The notes beneath the pieces were generated by a model. The model ran no database searches, was not told the origin of the DNA, and saw only the letters and a list, made by a program, of their open reading frames with translations. From Constrictibacter sp. MBR-5 (GTDB taxonomy: Bacteria; Pseudomonadota; Alphaproteobacteria; JAJUGE01), in the NCBI RefSeq assembly GCF_040549485.1, contig NZ_JBEPTK010000008.1, positions 124,001 to 188,000 on the forward strand: a stretch of DNA of 64,000 nucleotides, in the 5' to 3' direction. The position numbers were made by a program, and so were the translations under genes. Numbering within the stretch: the first letter of the stretch is position 1; the number at the start of each line of letters is the position of its first letter. Shown here in pieces: positions 39,764-48,948 of the stretch.

Positions 39764-40885
39764 TTATCGGGCCGAGACGGCCCCACCGAGGAACCAGCGC
39801 AGGACCGGTCCGGTCTGATCCGTCGCGAAACAGTGCGGCAGGTCGGCGATCTCGCGATGCACGACGTCGGCGCCGGCGCGGCGGAGCGCCTCGGCGGCAC
39901 CGTGCGCCACCTCCGGCGGAAACATCCAGTCCTGCGCCCCGTGCACGATATGCACCGGCAACCCACGCAGGCGCTGCGCATCGGCGAACTCGACCAGCAG
40001 CGGATGGAAGCTGGCGGAGAAGGGCGCCAGGTGCGTGAACGGCGTCCCGCCCTGCAACCCGGTCACCCAGCAGAAGGTGCCGCCGTCGCTCATGCCGGTC
40101 AGCAGCACGCGGCGCCCATCGAACGGCCGGCGGACGCGGACCTCGCCGAGGATGCGCAGCAGGTTCGGCGTGTCCGCGTCCGCCCCCTGCAGCGCCCAGG
40201 TGGCGCCGGTCGCTGTCGGCGCGACGAGGATGCACCCCGCCGCCCGCGCGGCCGGCAGCCAGTTCCACAGGAAGACGCTGCCGTGCCCCCGGCCGCCGTG
40301 CAGCGCCACCACCAACGGCGCCGGCGCCGCACCGTCCGCCACGGCCGGCAGGAACAGAGAATAGCCGCCGCGCGTGCCGCGGACATTGTCGACGTGCAGG
40401 ACCTCGGCACCGCCGCCTGTCGCCTCCGCTCCATCGATCCGGTCGAGCAACGCCTCGTCGCCACGGCCGGCATCGTCGAGGAAGAACCGACTCACGACCG
40501 GGGAGACGCGAACGAGCGGCCAGAGCGCGTCGCAGGCTTCGGCGTAGTAGCGCAGGCTTCGCCACGCCGACCCGGTATCACCCGTCTCGCCCGCGACACG
40601 CAGCCCCTCAAGCCCGCGGACAGTCGCGCCCGCCGCACGCTCCAGGCCAGTACGCAGCCAGTGCAGCCGCGCCGGCCAGCGCGGGGCATGCAGTCCCGCG
40701 AGAGCATCGCGCACGGGGGCGTCCGTCCGCGCAACAGCTGCCGCAACGGACGCGAGATGCAGCGGATGGAGATGCCGCGCCGCGAAGCGGAGCGCATCCA
40801 GTGCATCCAGCAGCGGCGGCACCAGCGCCTCGATCGCCGACGCCAGTCCCTCGCCTCCGTCGGATTCCGCGTCGTCGCCGCTCAT
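39764..40885 (-). CDS. Alpha/beta-hydrolase (feruloyl-esterase/PHB-depolymerase-like)
   Basis: Protein of 373 residues. A helical N-terminal half (residues 1-170) precedes an alpha/beta-hydrolase domain with the oxyanion stretch L-H-G-G-R-G-H-G-S near 197, the nucleophile G-M-S-D-G-G near 267, and the acid/base residues in H-G-A-Q-D-W-M-F-P and D-L-P-H-C-F. It resembles secreted-type esterases but has no signal peptide. The N-terminal half matches no family I recognise. The ATG at 40885 fits; the YihY gene is divergent from it. Confidence 0.8.
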   Translation of the reverse strand: MSGDDAESDGGEGLASAIEALVPPLLDALDALRFAARHLHPLHLASVAAAVARTDAPVRDALAGLHAPRWPARLHWLRTGLERAAGATVRGLEGLRVAGETGDTGSAWRSLRYYAEACDALWPLVRVSPVVSRFFLDDAGRGDEALLDRIDGAEATGGGAEVLHVDNVRGTRGGYSLFLPAVADGAAPAPLVVALHGGRGHGSVFLWNWLPAARAAGCILVAPTATGATWALQGADADTPNLLRILGEVRVRRPFDGRRVLLTGMSDGGTFCWVTGLQGGTPFTHLAPFSASFHPLLVEFADAQRLRGLPVHIVHGAQDWMFPPEVAHGAAEALRRAGADVVHREIADLPHCFATDQTGPVLRWFLGGAVSAR

Positions 40886-41017
40886 CCTCCGCTCCGTCCG
40901 CGTGCCTCGACGATGCAGAGTTGCAGCACCCTCGATCCTTCGCAAGGCGATGGCGGCGGAACCGGCTGCCCGTCCCCGGCGTTGCGCCGCGAGGACATAG
41001 ACCAGCCGGATCCGCCA

Positions 41018-42085
41018 GTGACTATCGGGACGATCGCCAAACTGCTGCTCCTCGCCGGGAGCACCTACGTCTTCGCGGCGAGCCGCGGTGGCCGCCACGA
41101 CCGCCCGCAGGACGGCGACGCTCTGCCTGCAGCAGCGCACGAGACAGGGCGCGGACGCCGGGCCGATGCGCCCAGCCAGATCAGCGCACGCGGCTGGCGG
41201 GACGTGGTCATGCGCGTCTACAACGAGACTTTCGACGACAATCTCTGGGTGCTCGCGGCCGGCGTCGCCTTCTATTGCCTGCTCTCGCTCTTCCCTGCGA
41301 TCGCCGCCACCGTCTCGATCTATGGCATGGTGGCCGACGTCGGGACCATCGAGCAGCATCTGATCGCACTCGGATCGGTGATGCCCGGCGAAGCGCAGAG
41401 CATCGTCGAGGGCCAAGTGCGCGCCGTCGCGGAGAGTTCCAGCACGGCCCTCGGCTTCGGCGCCGCGCTCACGCTCGGCTTCGCGATCTGGAGTGCGGCG
41501 AGCGCGGTCAAGGCATTGATGGCCGGGCTGACCCTCGCCTACGACGAGACCGAGAGGCGCAGCTTCCTCTGGTACAACGTCGTGGCGCTCGCCCTGACGG
41601 TTGGTGCGATCCTCTTCCTGCTGGTCAGCCTGGGCGCGATCGTCGTGCTTCCCACCGTATTCGCCTTCGTCGGCCTGGGCGCGACGGCAGAGGCCGTGGT
41701 GGGCTTCCTGCGCTGGCCGGCACTCGCCGTCCTCGTCATGGTCGCGTTGGCTGCCTTCTATCGCTACGCCCCCTGCCGCAGCCGCCCCCGGTGGCGCTGG
41801 GTCAGCTGGGGCTCCGTGCTCGCCACCGCGACCTGGCTCGCCGCCTCGGCCGGCTTCTCCTGGTACGTCAGCAATTTCGGCAGCTACAACGAAACCTACG
41901 GCACGCTCGGTGCCGTGGTGATCCTGCTGATGTGGTTCTACCTCACCGCCTACATCGTGCTGATCGGCGCCGAGTTGAACGCCGAGATGGAGCATCAGAC
42001 GGTCCGCGACACCACCGACCCGCCGGAGGAGGCGCTGGGCCGCCGCGGCGCCTATGTGGCGGACACCGTCGGCGAGCGCTCCTGA
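41018..42085 (+). CDS. YihY/BrkB-family membrane protein
   Basis: Membrane protein of about 355 residues. The YihY core begins at residue 64 with V-M-R-V-Y-N-E-T-F-D-D-N-L-W-V-L-A-A-G-V-A-F-Y and covers six helices, ending in Y-L-T-A-Y-I-V-L-I-G-A-E-L-N-A-E. The N-terminus has an extra short hydrophobic segment (K-L-L-L-L-A-G-S-T-Y). The start is uncertain: GTG at 41018 gives the segment just described; an ATG at 40913 would add 35 residues and lie only 27 bp from the divergent esterase start. Family function unresolved; RNase BN is a mis-assigned name. Confidence 0.85.
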   Translation: MTIGTIAKLLLLAGSTYVFAASRGGRHDRPQDGDALPAAAHETGRGRRADAPSQISARGWRDVVMRVYNETFDDNLWVLAAGVAFYCLLSLFPAIAATVSIYGMVADVGTIEQHLIALGSVMPGEAQSIVEGQVRAVAESSSTALGFGAALTLGFAIWSAASAVKALMAGLTLAYDETERRSFLWYNVVALALTVGAILFLLVSLGAIVVLPTVFAFVGLGATAEAVVGFLRWPALAVLVMVALAAFYRYAPCRSRPRWRWVSWGSVLATATWLAASAGFSWYVSNFGSYNETYGTLGAVVILLMWFYLTAYIVLIGAELNAEMEHQTVRDTTDPPEEALGRRGAYVADTVGERS

Positions 42086-42159
42086 CGCCAAGGCCTGGAC
42101 CGCCTGCCGCATTGCGATAGTCTTGTGCAAAGGCAACCGCGATCACGGCGGAGACCAGC

Positions 42160-43500
42160 ATGACGGACTCACCCGGCACGGCATTCCTGGACGCCGTCAA
42201 CGGCCAGATCGCGAGCATGTCCGACGCCTGCACGCGATGCGGAAAATGTGTCGAGGCCTGTCCGATGGTCGAACCGGCAGGGCTGAACCCGGCCGACGGG
42301 CCGGCGATCGTGGAGGGGATGCTCGACCTCCTGGCCGGGGGCGAAGGGACGCCCGACGCGGAACGCTGGGCACAGGTCTGCACCAACAGCGGCCGCTGCA
42401 TGACGGCCTGCGACTATGGCGTGAACCCGCGCCTGCTGGTCAACATGGCGCGCATCGCCTCGCGGGCAAAGCAGGGCGAGGCGGTCGTCCGACGCGACGC
42501 GCACGCGTTCTTCGGCACCATGAGCCGCAGCACGCGGGTTATCTCGCGTCTGCAGCTGGCGCCCGAGGTGATCGAGAAGATCAATCCGCCGGTAAAGCCG
42601 GCCGGAGAATATTCCGCCACGCCGCCCGACATTGTCTTCTACACGGGCTGCAATGTCATCAAGACCCCGCACATCGCGCTGCTCGTCCTCGACACGCTCG
42701 ATGCCCTGAAGGTCAGTTACGAGGTGATGGGCGGCGTGCCGACCTGCTGCGGCATCCAGCAGTTCAAACAGGGCGACGGCAAGACGGCCGGTCGTGTCGG
42801 CTACAACACGATCGAACGCCTCAGCCGCCCCGGCGCGTCGAAGGTCGTGTCCTGGTGCCCGAGCTGCCAGATCCAGATCGGCGAAGTGGCGCTGCCCGCC
42901 TACAAGGACTCATATGGCGCGACGCCGTTCGACCTCAGCCCGATCACCGAGTTCTTCGCCGATCGCCTCGACGACCTGCGTCCGCTCCTGAAGCATCCGG
43001 TGCGCAAGCGGGTCGCGCTGCAGGAACGTGCCGCCCTGCCACGGGTGACCGCCGCGGTGAAGACACTGCTCGGCGCCATTCCGGAGCTCGAGGTGGTCGA
43101 CCTCGACGTGCCCGTGGTCAGCACCCAGGCGAGCCACCTGTCGATCCTGCCCGCGTTCAAGGCCGATCTCCGCCGTCGCGAGTTCGAGGCCGCCGCCGCC
43201 GCCGGCGTCACGACCTTCGCCTCGATCTTCCACGGCTGCCACCGCGAGCTCGTTCAGTTCCAGCCCCAGGTGGAATTCGAGCTCCTGAACTTCATGGAGC
43301 TGATCGGCGAGAGCATGGGGCTGCACATCCCCGACCTCTACAAGCGCCTCGCGCTCATGAAGGACGTAGACGCCGTCATCGCCGACACGGCGGACCTGAT
43401 CGCGGCACACCGCCTCGACCTGGACACCGTCCGCGAAGTGGTGGCACTCGACATGTTCAGCGGTTCACCAGCAAAACCGGCGCCGGTGGCAGGCGCCTGA
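42160..43500 (+). CDS. (Fe-S)-binding CCG-domain protein (heterodisulfide-reductase-like)
   Basis: Protein of 446 residues. A [4Fe-4S] ferredoxin motif (C24-x-x-C27-x-x-C30-x-x-x-C34-P) and a second Cys cluster (C-T-N-S-G-R-C-M-T-A-C) begin it, followed by the CCG domains of HdrB/GlpC/LldE-type proteins (Y-T-G-C-N near residue 165, T-C-C-G near 195, W-C-P-S-C near 232, H-G-C-H near 362). It probably passes electrons between a dehydrogenase and the membrane or a thiol-disulfide partner. No partner subunit lies beside it, which is unusual. ATG at 42160. Confidence 0.85.
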   Translation: MTDSPGTAFLDAVNGQIASMSDACTRCGKCVEACPMVEPAGLNPADGPAIVEGMLDLLAGGEGTPDAERWAQVCTNSGRCMTACDYGVNPRLLVNMARIASRAKQGEAVVRRDAHAFFGTMSRSTRVISRLQLAPEVIEKINPPVKPAGEYSATPPDIVFYTGCNVIKTPHIALLVLDTLDALKVSYEVMGGVPTCCGIQQFKQGDGKTAGRVGYNTIERLSRPGASKVVSWCPSCQIQIGEVALPAYKDSYGATPFDLSPITEFFADRLDDLRPLLKHPVRKRVALQERAALPRVTAAVKTLLGAIPELEVVDLDVPVVSTQASHLSILPAFKADLRRREFEAAAAAGVTTFASIFHGCHRELVQFQPQVEFELLNFMELIGESMGLHIPDLYKRLALMKDVDAVIADTADLIAAHRLDLDTVREVVALDMFSGSPAKPAPVAGA

Positions 43501-43527
43501 TCTCCAGGCGGCCGCCGACGACCGCCG

Positions 43528-43764
43528 TCAGTCGCAGCTGAACACGGCAACGTGCTGCCCGTCCTGCTTGCCCACATGCCGAAGCTGCGCCGCCCGTCCC
43601 TGGGAGGCGCAGTGGCGCGTGGCGGCATCGGTCGCCGTCTCCAGCTGGTCGCCCTCGTATATGTAGCTGATGCCGGTCGGTGTGGGCGTCAGCGCCTTGG
43701 GCGGCGCGCTGCTGCACCCCGCCAGCGCCAGCAGCGCAACCGTCAGAGCAGAAGCCGTTCGCAT
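43528..43764 (-). CDS. Small lipoprotein
   Basis: Lipoprotein of 78 residues with lipobox L-A-G-C (Cys17) after a hydrophobic signal. The mature part has 61 residues and two further Cys, one near the C-terminus (F-S-C-D). No family recognised. Convergent with the Fe-S protein gene. Confidence 0.75.
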   Translation of the reverse strand: MRTASALTVALLALAGCSSAPPKALTPTPTGISYIYEGDQLETATDAATRHCASQGRAAQLRHVGKQDGQHVAVFSCD

Positions 43765-43871
43765 ATCCTGTTCCTTGCGGGAGACGATCCTCGGACGCTA
43801 ACCGCGCCCTGCGGCGGCAGCAAGGCAATCCGACGGGCAGACCCCGAGCGGAACGCAGTGGGGCCGCTCCG

Positions 43872-44078
43872 TCACGCTCCCGATGCCAGCGCCATCTCTA
43901 CGGCCGCCCGGCAGTGGATCTCGGTCGTCGAGAAGGTCGGCAGGTCCGTGTCGCCGGGACGGACGAGGAGCGGGATCTCGGTACAGCCGAGGCGCTCCTG
44001 CGTCATCAGGTTCAGCCGGCGGTAATAGTCCGCCGTCGACACCTAGCTCAGCCTGCCGATCACGCCGATCTTGCGCAT
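43872..44078 (-). pseudogene. Aspartate/glutamate racemase remnant
   Basis: A 69-codon frame starting at the ATG at 44078 reads M-R-K-I-G-V-I-G-R-L-S, then a TAG (44043-44045), then V-S-T-A-D-Y-Y-R-R-L-N-L-M-T-Q-E-R-L and, without a gap, G-C-T-E-I-P-L-L-V and a T-T-E-I-H end. The first part is the N-terminus of Asp/Glu racemases (normally G-G-M-S-W-V-S-T-A-D-Y-Y); the last part is the conserved C-terminal end with its catalytic Cys (G-C-T-E). About 170 middle residues are missing. The gene is therefore broken twice, by an internal deletion and by the stop. Confidence 0.75.
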
Positions 44079-44174
44079 CTTTCCATCCGCCGTTCCGGGC
44101 TATGCTCGCACGCTCCCGATCTCTGGCACGGAAGATGCCGCGTGTCCGGCGGCTGGTCTACCGGATGGAGGAAG

Positions 44175-44351
44175 ATGGATGGGACGACGGGGCTCGCGGC
44201 GCTGACGGCGCGGGTGCGGCACGACCTGGAACTCACGCGCCATCCGCACCTCGCCTGGATGAACTGGAGGTCGCTCGGCGCCTACGACGTGGCCCAGTTC
44301 GATCTCGCCGAGGTCGATCGCGGCAAGCGAGGTCGATCGCGGCAAGTAAGC
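44175..44351 (+). pseudogene. Possible gene remnant with a 19-bp duplication
   Basis: A short plus-strand frame from the ATG at 44175 reads L-A-A-L-T-A-R-V-R-H-D-L-E-L-T and later D-V-A-Q-F-D-L-A-E-V, vaguely like the N-terminal segment of FAD-dependent monooxygenases. CGAGGTCGATCGCGGCAAG is exactly duplicated (44309-44327, 44328-44346); with only one copy, the frame would end at TAA. The duplication shifts it into antisense of the desaturase. Coding status is weak. Confidence 0.3.
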
Positions 44352-44370
44352 GGCATTCCGCCCCGAAGTC

Positions 44371-45396
44371 TCAGGGCGAGATCGGCCGCCCCGCCGCCCG
44401 GAACGAGACCATCCGCTTCAGGTCCTCGTCCCACAGCGCGTAGCGCGAGCCGGCGACCGCCTCCCAGAAGCTCAGCTCCGGCGCGCGCTGCAGGTCCGCC
44501 AGCGTGTCGTGGCATTCCTGCAGGCGATAGTTCGGAATGCGCGGGTTCAGATGATGCACGTGGTGCAGCCCGATATTGCCCGTCAGCCAGCGCAGCAGGC
44601 GCGGCAGCCGGAGATGCGAGCTGCCGGCGATCGAGGCTTCGCCGTAGGACCAGTCCGTCGCCCGCGCCCACAGCGTGTGCTCGAAGCGATGCTGGACGGA
44701 GAACAGCCACACGCCGATGACCGCGGCGATGCAGATGATCGGCAGCTGAACCATGAGCACGCGCTCGAAACCGAGGAAGAATCCCAGAACGAGGATCAGA
44801 GCCGCCACCGCGAGGTCCGTCAGATAGACGCTGCGCCGCTCCTTGCGCCACGCCTTCGGCGTGTCGAACGGCACCCGGTAGAGCAGCAGGAAGACGAGCG
44901 GCGGAATCAGCAGCAGCGACACCGCCGGATGGCGCAGCAGCCGATACTTGAACCGTTCCATGCGCGACAGCGCGCGGTACTCGGTCACGGTCAGGCAGTC
45001 GGAGTAGATGTCGGCGCCGCTGGTCCGCCGGTCGAGATTGTTCCAGTTGGCGTGGTGCCCCGCATGCTGCCGCCGCCAGGCCGCATAGGGCGTGAAGGTG
45101 ACGAGGCTGCACACCGCACCGGTCAGCCGGTTGGCGCGCGCCGAGGCGAAGAAGGAGCCGTGGCCGCAATCATGCTGGATGATGAAGATCCGTACAACGA
45201 AGGCCGCCGCGACGCCCCACAGCGGCGCCGCGACCCAGAGCGGCAGGTCCGGCATCGCATAGAGGAATGCGCAGATCGCGACGAACGGCCCGAACGAGGT
45301 TGCGAGCTGGCCTATGCTGCGCAGGGTGGATGCGCGCTGATACGGGCCGGTGGCCAGTTTCAGCGCGCGGAAGTCTGCGGCTTGGGGCGTTTGCAT
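44371..45396 (-). CDS. Fatty acid desaturase
   Basis: Membrane di-iron desaturase of 341 residues. The three His boxes are H-D-C-G-H-G (His75-His79), R-R-Q-H-A-G-H-H (His111, His114, His115) and H-H-V-H-H near residue 275. It has four or more transmembrane helices. It introduces a double bond in an acyl chain (acyl-lipid, acyl-CoA or sterol-like; not resolved by sequence). The ATG at 45396 is used. The upstream binding-protein gene is separated by 99 bp. Confidence 0.9.
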   Translation of the reverse strand: MQTPQAADFRALKLATGPYQRASTLRSIGQLATSFGPFVAICAFLYAMPDLPLWVAAPLWGVAAAFVVRIFIIQHDCGHGSFFASARANRLTGAVCSLVTFTPYAAWRRQHAGHHANWNNLDRRTSGADIYSDCLTVTEYRALSRMERFKYRLLRHPAVSLLLIPPLVFLLLYRVPFDTPKAWRKERRSVYLTDLAVAALILVLGFFLGFERVLMVQLPIICIAAVIGVWLFSVQHRFEHTLWARATDWSYGEASIAGSSHLRLPRLLRWLTGNIGLHHVHHLNPRIPNYRLQECHDTLADLQRAPELSFWEAVAGSRYALWDEDLKRMVSFRAAGRPISP

Positions 45397-45495
45397 GAGG
45401 TAGAGATTGCTCTGCGGCGGACCGGCGGCAAATCACATTCGCCACGGCTCCCGACAGTTTCGCAAATCTGCAACAGGATATCTGAGGCTCCGTCT

Positions 45496-46710
45496 TCAGC
45501 TGTCGGGGCGGAGCTTCTTCGCTTCTTCCTCGGACGGCAGGTATTCCTTGCCGTCGTGATACTGCCAGTCGACCATCCGCGGCATGCCGTCGCCGACCGT
45601 CAGCGTGCCGACGAAGGTACCCATCGTGCTCTGCTGGTCGGCGGCACGCATCTCGATCGGGCCGAGCGGCGTGTCGAGTTCGAGCCCCCGCAGCGCGGCG
45701 GCGAGCTTTTCGGGGTCGGTACCGCCGGCCTTCTCGACCGCCTTGGCGATCAGCTTCAAGGTCGCGTAGCCGACCACCGAGCCGAGCCGCGGATAGTCGT
45801 CGAACTTGTCCATGTAGGCCTTGCGGAACACCTGGTGCTCCGGCGTCTCGAGGGCGTACCAGGGATAGCCCGTGACGATCCAGCCCTTCGGCGCCTCGTC
45901 CTTCAGCGGGTCGATCCATTCCGGTTCGCCGGACAGGACGCTGGCGACCGGGCGGCCCTCGAACAGGCCGCGCGTCTGGCCCTCGCGGACGAACTGCGCC
46001 AAGTCGCTGCCGAACAGGACGTTGAAGATCGCGTCCGGCTCCAGCCGCGCCAGCGCCTGGGTCGTGGCCCCGGCGTCGATCTTGAACAGCGCCGGCCACT
46101 GCTCGCCGATGAACTCGACGTCCGGCCGGCGCTCCTTGAGCAGCGCCTTGAAGGCCTCGACCGCCGACTTGCCGTACTCGTAGTTCGGCGCCACCGTCGC
46201 CCAGCGCTTCGCCGGCAGCTTCGCCGCCTGTTCGGCCAGCATCGCCGCCTGCACATAGGTGCCGGGCCGCAGGCGGAAGGTGTAGGGATTGCCCTTCGAC
46301 CAGGCGAGCGCGTCGGTCAACGGCTCGGCGGCGATGAAGACGATCCGGCGCTGGTTGGCGAAGTCAGCGACCGCGAGGCCGACATGGCTCAGCAGCGTGC
46401 CGGCCAGCACCTCGACCCGCTCGCGCGACACCAGTTCGTTGGCCACCGTCACCGCGTCCGCCGGCTTGCCGCCGTCGTCGCGCGAGACGACCTCCATCGG
46501 CCGTCCGAGCACGCCGCCGGCGGCGTTGATCTCCTCCACGGCGAGTTGCCACCCCTTGCGATAGGGGATCGAGAAGGCCGGCAGGCTGGTGTAGCTGTTC
46601 ATGTCGCCGATGCGGATCGGATCAGCCGCCATGGCAACGGGAACGGCGGCCGGAACGACCAGCGCCAGCGTGGCCATCGCCGCACCGCAGGCGGCCAGGA
46701 TGCGCAACAT
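45496..46710 (-). CDS. ABC transporter substrate-binding protein (branched-chain amino acid/amide type)
   Basis: Periplasmic-binding protein of 404 residues (Peripla_BP_6) with a signal peptide (ending A-M-A-A near residue 29) and the family opening I-R-I-G-D-M-N-S-Y near 33. The ATG at 46710 follows GGGGAG six bases upstream. It is orphaned: no permease or ATPase gene lies beside it, so the remaining subunits must be elsewhere or absent. Confidence 0.9.
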   Translation of the reverse strand: MLRILAACGAAMATLALVVPAAVPVAMAADPIRIGDMNSYTSLPAFSIPYRKGWQLAVEEINAAGGVLGRPMEVVSRDDGGKPADAVTVANELVSRERVEVLAGTLLSHVGLAVADFANQRRIVFIAAEPLTDALAWSKGNPYTFRLRPGTYVQAAMLAEQAAKLPAKRWATVAPNYEYGKSAVEAFKALLKERRPDVEFIGEQWPALFKIDAGATTQALARLEPDAIFNVLFGSDLAQFVREGQTRGLFEGRPVASVLSGEPEWIDPLKDEAPKGWIVTGYPWYALETPEHQVFRKAYMDKFDDYPRLGSVVGYATLKLIAKAVEKAGGTDPEKLAAALRGLELDTPLGPIEMRAADQQSTMGTFVGTLTVGDGMPRMVDWQYHDGKEYLPSEEEAKKLRPDS

Positions 46711-46952
46711 GTGAATCTCCCCGAGGGCGCCCGGTCGGGCGCATATGCTCAGATGGAGCATAATACGGCATCCGGTACAACGGCCAGCCGCTGCGTGACC
46801 TATGCCGCATTTGCGTCGTTTATGATCCGAGCGAAGCCGCGCTTCGTATCAATAAGCTTGCGCGCATGCACCGTTACCTGCCCGCTCGCATGATATAGGT
46901 TATGGGTGTTCCGCTCCGTGTCGGGCGGCACCATTCGGGTCCGGAGACGCGG

Positions 46953-47642
46953 ATGAGTACCAGCAGAAAGATCCTCCTCGTGGACGACGACGACGCGCTA
47001 CGTGCGTCCCTCGCCGAGCAGTTGCAGCTGCACGAGGAGTTCATCACCGTCCAAGTCCCGACGGGAGCGGACGCCCTGGCGGCCGTGCGGAGCGATCATT
47101 TCGATGCGATCCTCCTCGACGTCGGCCTGCCGGACATGGACGGTCGCGAGGTCTGCCGGGTGATGCGCCGAAGCGGCGTCACCGCGCCCGTACTGATGCT
47201 GACCGGCGCCGCGGGCGACGCCGATACCATCCTCGGCCTCGATGCCGGCGCGAACGACTACATCACGAAGCCGTTTCGCATGAACATCCTGCTCGCCCGG
47301 CTGCGCGCCCATCTGCGCCAGCACGAGCAGAGCGAAGACGCCGTCTTCGCCATCGGCCCGTACAGCTTCCGGCCGAGCGCCAAGACGCTGTCACGCGGCG
47401 AGAACGGCGCGAAGATCCGCCTGACCGAGAAGGAGGCGGCGATCCTGAAATATCTCTACCGCGCGGGACGCCGCGTCGTGCCGCGCGAGACGCTGCTGCA
47501 CGAGGTCTGGGGCTATCATCCCGAGGTCACGACCCACACGCTGGAGACGCACGTCTACCGCCTGCGCCAGAAGATCGAGCGCGATCCCGCCCGCGCCGAG
47601 ATGCTGGTCACCGAGCAGGGCGGCTACAAGCTGCTGCCCTGA
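46953..47642 (+). CDS. OmpR-family response regulator
   Basis: Regulator of 229 residues: receiver with the acidic cluster L-V-D-D-D-D-A (residues 9-15), phospho-Asp in I-L-L-D-V-G (near 55), T in M-L-T-G-A, Lys in Y-I-T-K-P-F, and a C-terminal winged helix (L-T-E-K-E-A-A-I-L-K-Y-L, then T-H-T-L-E-T-H-V-Y-R-L-R-Q-K-I). All phosphorylation residues are intact. No histidine kinase gene is adjacent. ATG 46953 follows CGGAGA. It overlaps the convergent MFS gene by 19 bp. Confidence 0.92.
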   Translation: MSTSRKILLVDDDDALRASLAEQLQLHEEFITVQVPTGADALAAVRSDHFDAILLDVGLPDMDGREVCRVMRRSGVTAPVLMLTGAAGDADTILGLDAGANDYITKPFRMNILLARLRAHLRQHEQSEDAVFAIGPYSFRPSAKTLSRGENGAKIRLTEKEAAILKYLYRAGRRVVPRETLLHEVWGYHPEVTTHTLETHVYRLRQKIERDPARAEMLVTEQGGYKLLP

Positions 47643-48850
47643 CGCGCCGCAGCGGCGGGTTGTGCCCGCAGTTGCAGTGCCAGCGCCACGGCCGTCGCCG
47701 TCCCCGCCAGTCCGATCAGCGCGAACAGCGGCGCCGTCGCGCTCCACGAGCCCAGCTGCTTGAACGCCTCCGCCATCAGCACGGGCCCGACCAGCACGCC
47801 CAGCGACCGCCCCATGTGCAGCAGACCGAAGGCGCCGCCACCCGCCCGCGCCGTGCCCAGGATCGCCGCGGGCGCGCCGAACAGGCAGGTGGGCGTGACC
47901 CCGGCGACGAAGGCGTAGACGAGCAGGACTGCCATCGATCCCGGCCCATTCCCGGCGAAGGGCACCCACAGCCAGAACAGCGCCTGCACGAGCAGGACGA
48001 CGAAGAGCAGCGTCGGCAACGGCACGCCGCGCCGCAGCGCCGATCCCCCGGCGAAATTGCCGCCGACCAGCACCAGCAGCGGCACCGCATAGACCAGCAC
48101 CGCCACCGCCGGGGCCAGTCCCTCCTCGTCGACCAGGAACTGCGGCATCCACGTCAGGAAGGCGAACATTTCCGCCGACCAGAGCATGAAGGTGGCCGCG
48201 GCGAGACGCAGGCAGCGCGTCTCGCGCGGCGAGGGTGGCGCGGCCTCGGCGCCGCCGGTCTGCGGCCCCGGCCCGAACAGGCTCCGGCGTGTCCGGCCGA
48301 GGGCCAGGGCCCACGCCGCCGTCGCACCGGTGAGCGCGATGCCCAGCCACCACAGCGGCTCCCACAGGCCGCGCGCGAGGAAGACCGGCGCGCTCAGGCT
48401 GGCGAGCAGCTGCCCCAGGGGAATCCAGGTGGCGACCAGGGCGGCAGCGAGCGCCAGGTGTCGGGCGCCGACGCTGAGATTGGCGTAGAGCGAGCACAGG
48501 ATCGCCAGCACGATGAAGCCGACGCCCTCGAGCGTACGCCCGGCCAGCACGAGCCAGCCGTTCTCCGGCCAGAGCAGCATCGCGAAGCTGCCGGCGCCGA
48601 ACAGCAGAAAGGCGGCAGCGAGATAGCGGCCCGAGCCGTGGCGCTGCATCGAACGGCCGATCCGCAGCGAGAACAACAGGCCCGCGACCGCATAGACCGA
48701 CATGAAGCCGCCCGCCAGCACATGGTCGTATTGGAACCGTTCCAGCAGCAGCGGCATTGCGGCAGGAACCTTGAACTGATGATAGGCGGCAAGGACGCCC
48801 AGCCAGACGCCGAATGCCACACCCGTCCAATCAGTTCGTGCACGCACCAT
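47624..48850 (-). CDS. MFS transporter
   Basis: Major-facilitator transporter of 408 residues with about 12 helices, Arg-rich cytoplasmic loops and the MFS-like G-R-S-M-Q-R-H-G-S-G-R loop near residue 65. The ATG at 48850 has GAGGGGG upstream, although 12 bases away; an ATG at 48874 has no such site. The substrate is not suggested by sequence or neighbours. Confidence 0.88.
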   Translation of the reverse strand: MVRARTDWTGVAFGVWLGVLAAYHQFKVPAAMPLLLERFQYDHVLAGGFMSVYAVAGLLFSLRIGRSMQRHGSGRYLAAAFLLFGAGSFAMLLWPENGWLVLAGRTLEGVGFIVLAILCSLYANLSVGARHLALAAALVATWIPLGQLLASLSAPVFLARGLWEPLWWLGIALTGATAAWALALGRTRRSLFGPGPQTGGAEAAPPSPRETRCLRLAAATFMLWSAEMFAFLTWMPQFLVDEEGLAPAVAVLVYAVPLLVLVGGNFAGGSALRRGVPLPTLLFVVLLVQALFWLWVPFAGNGPGSMAVLLVYAFVAGVTPTCLFGAPAAILGTARAGGGAFGLLHMGRSLGVLVGPVLMAEAFKQLGSWSATAPLFALIGLAGTATAVALALQLRAQPAAAARQGSSL

Positions 48851-48948
48851 GTTGTGATCTTTCCCCCTCGACATCGTGCCCATTTTTAATGCGTTGTATA
48901 GCTGTCGCCCGCTAAGCAGGTAGGGCGGCACGACTTGATGGGGTTCGC

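Noticed and set aside
45496-46710. Complete branched-chain amino-acid transporter operon
   Set aside because: Only the binding-protein gene is present; no permease or ATPase lies on either side.
46953-47642. A two-component pair
   Set aside because: No histidine kinase gene adjoins the OmpR-type regulator.
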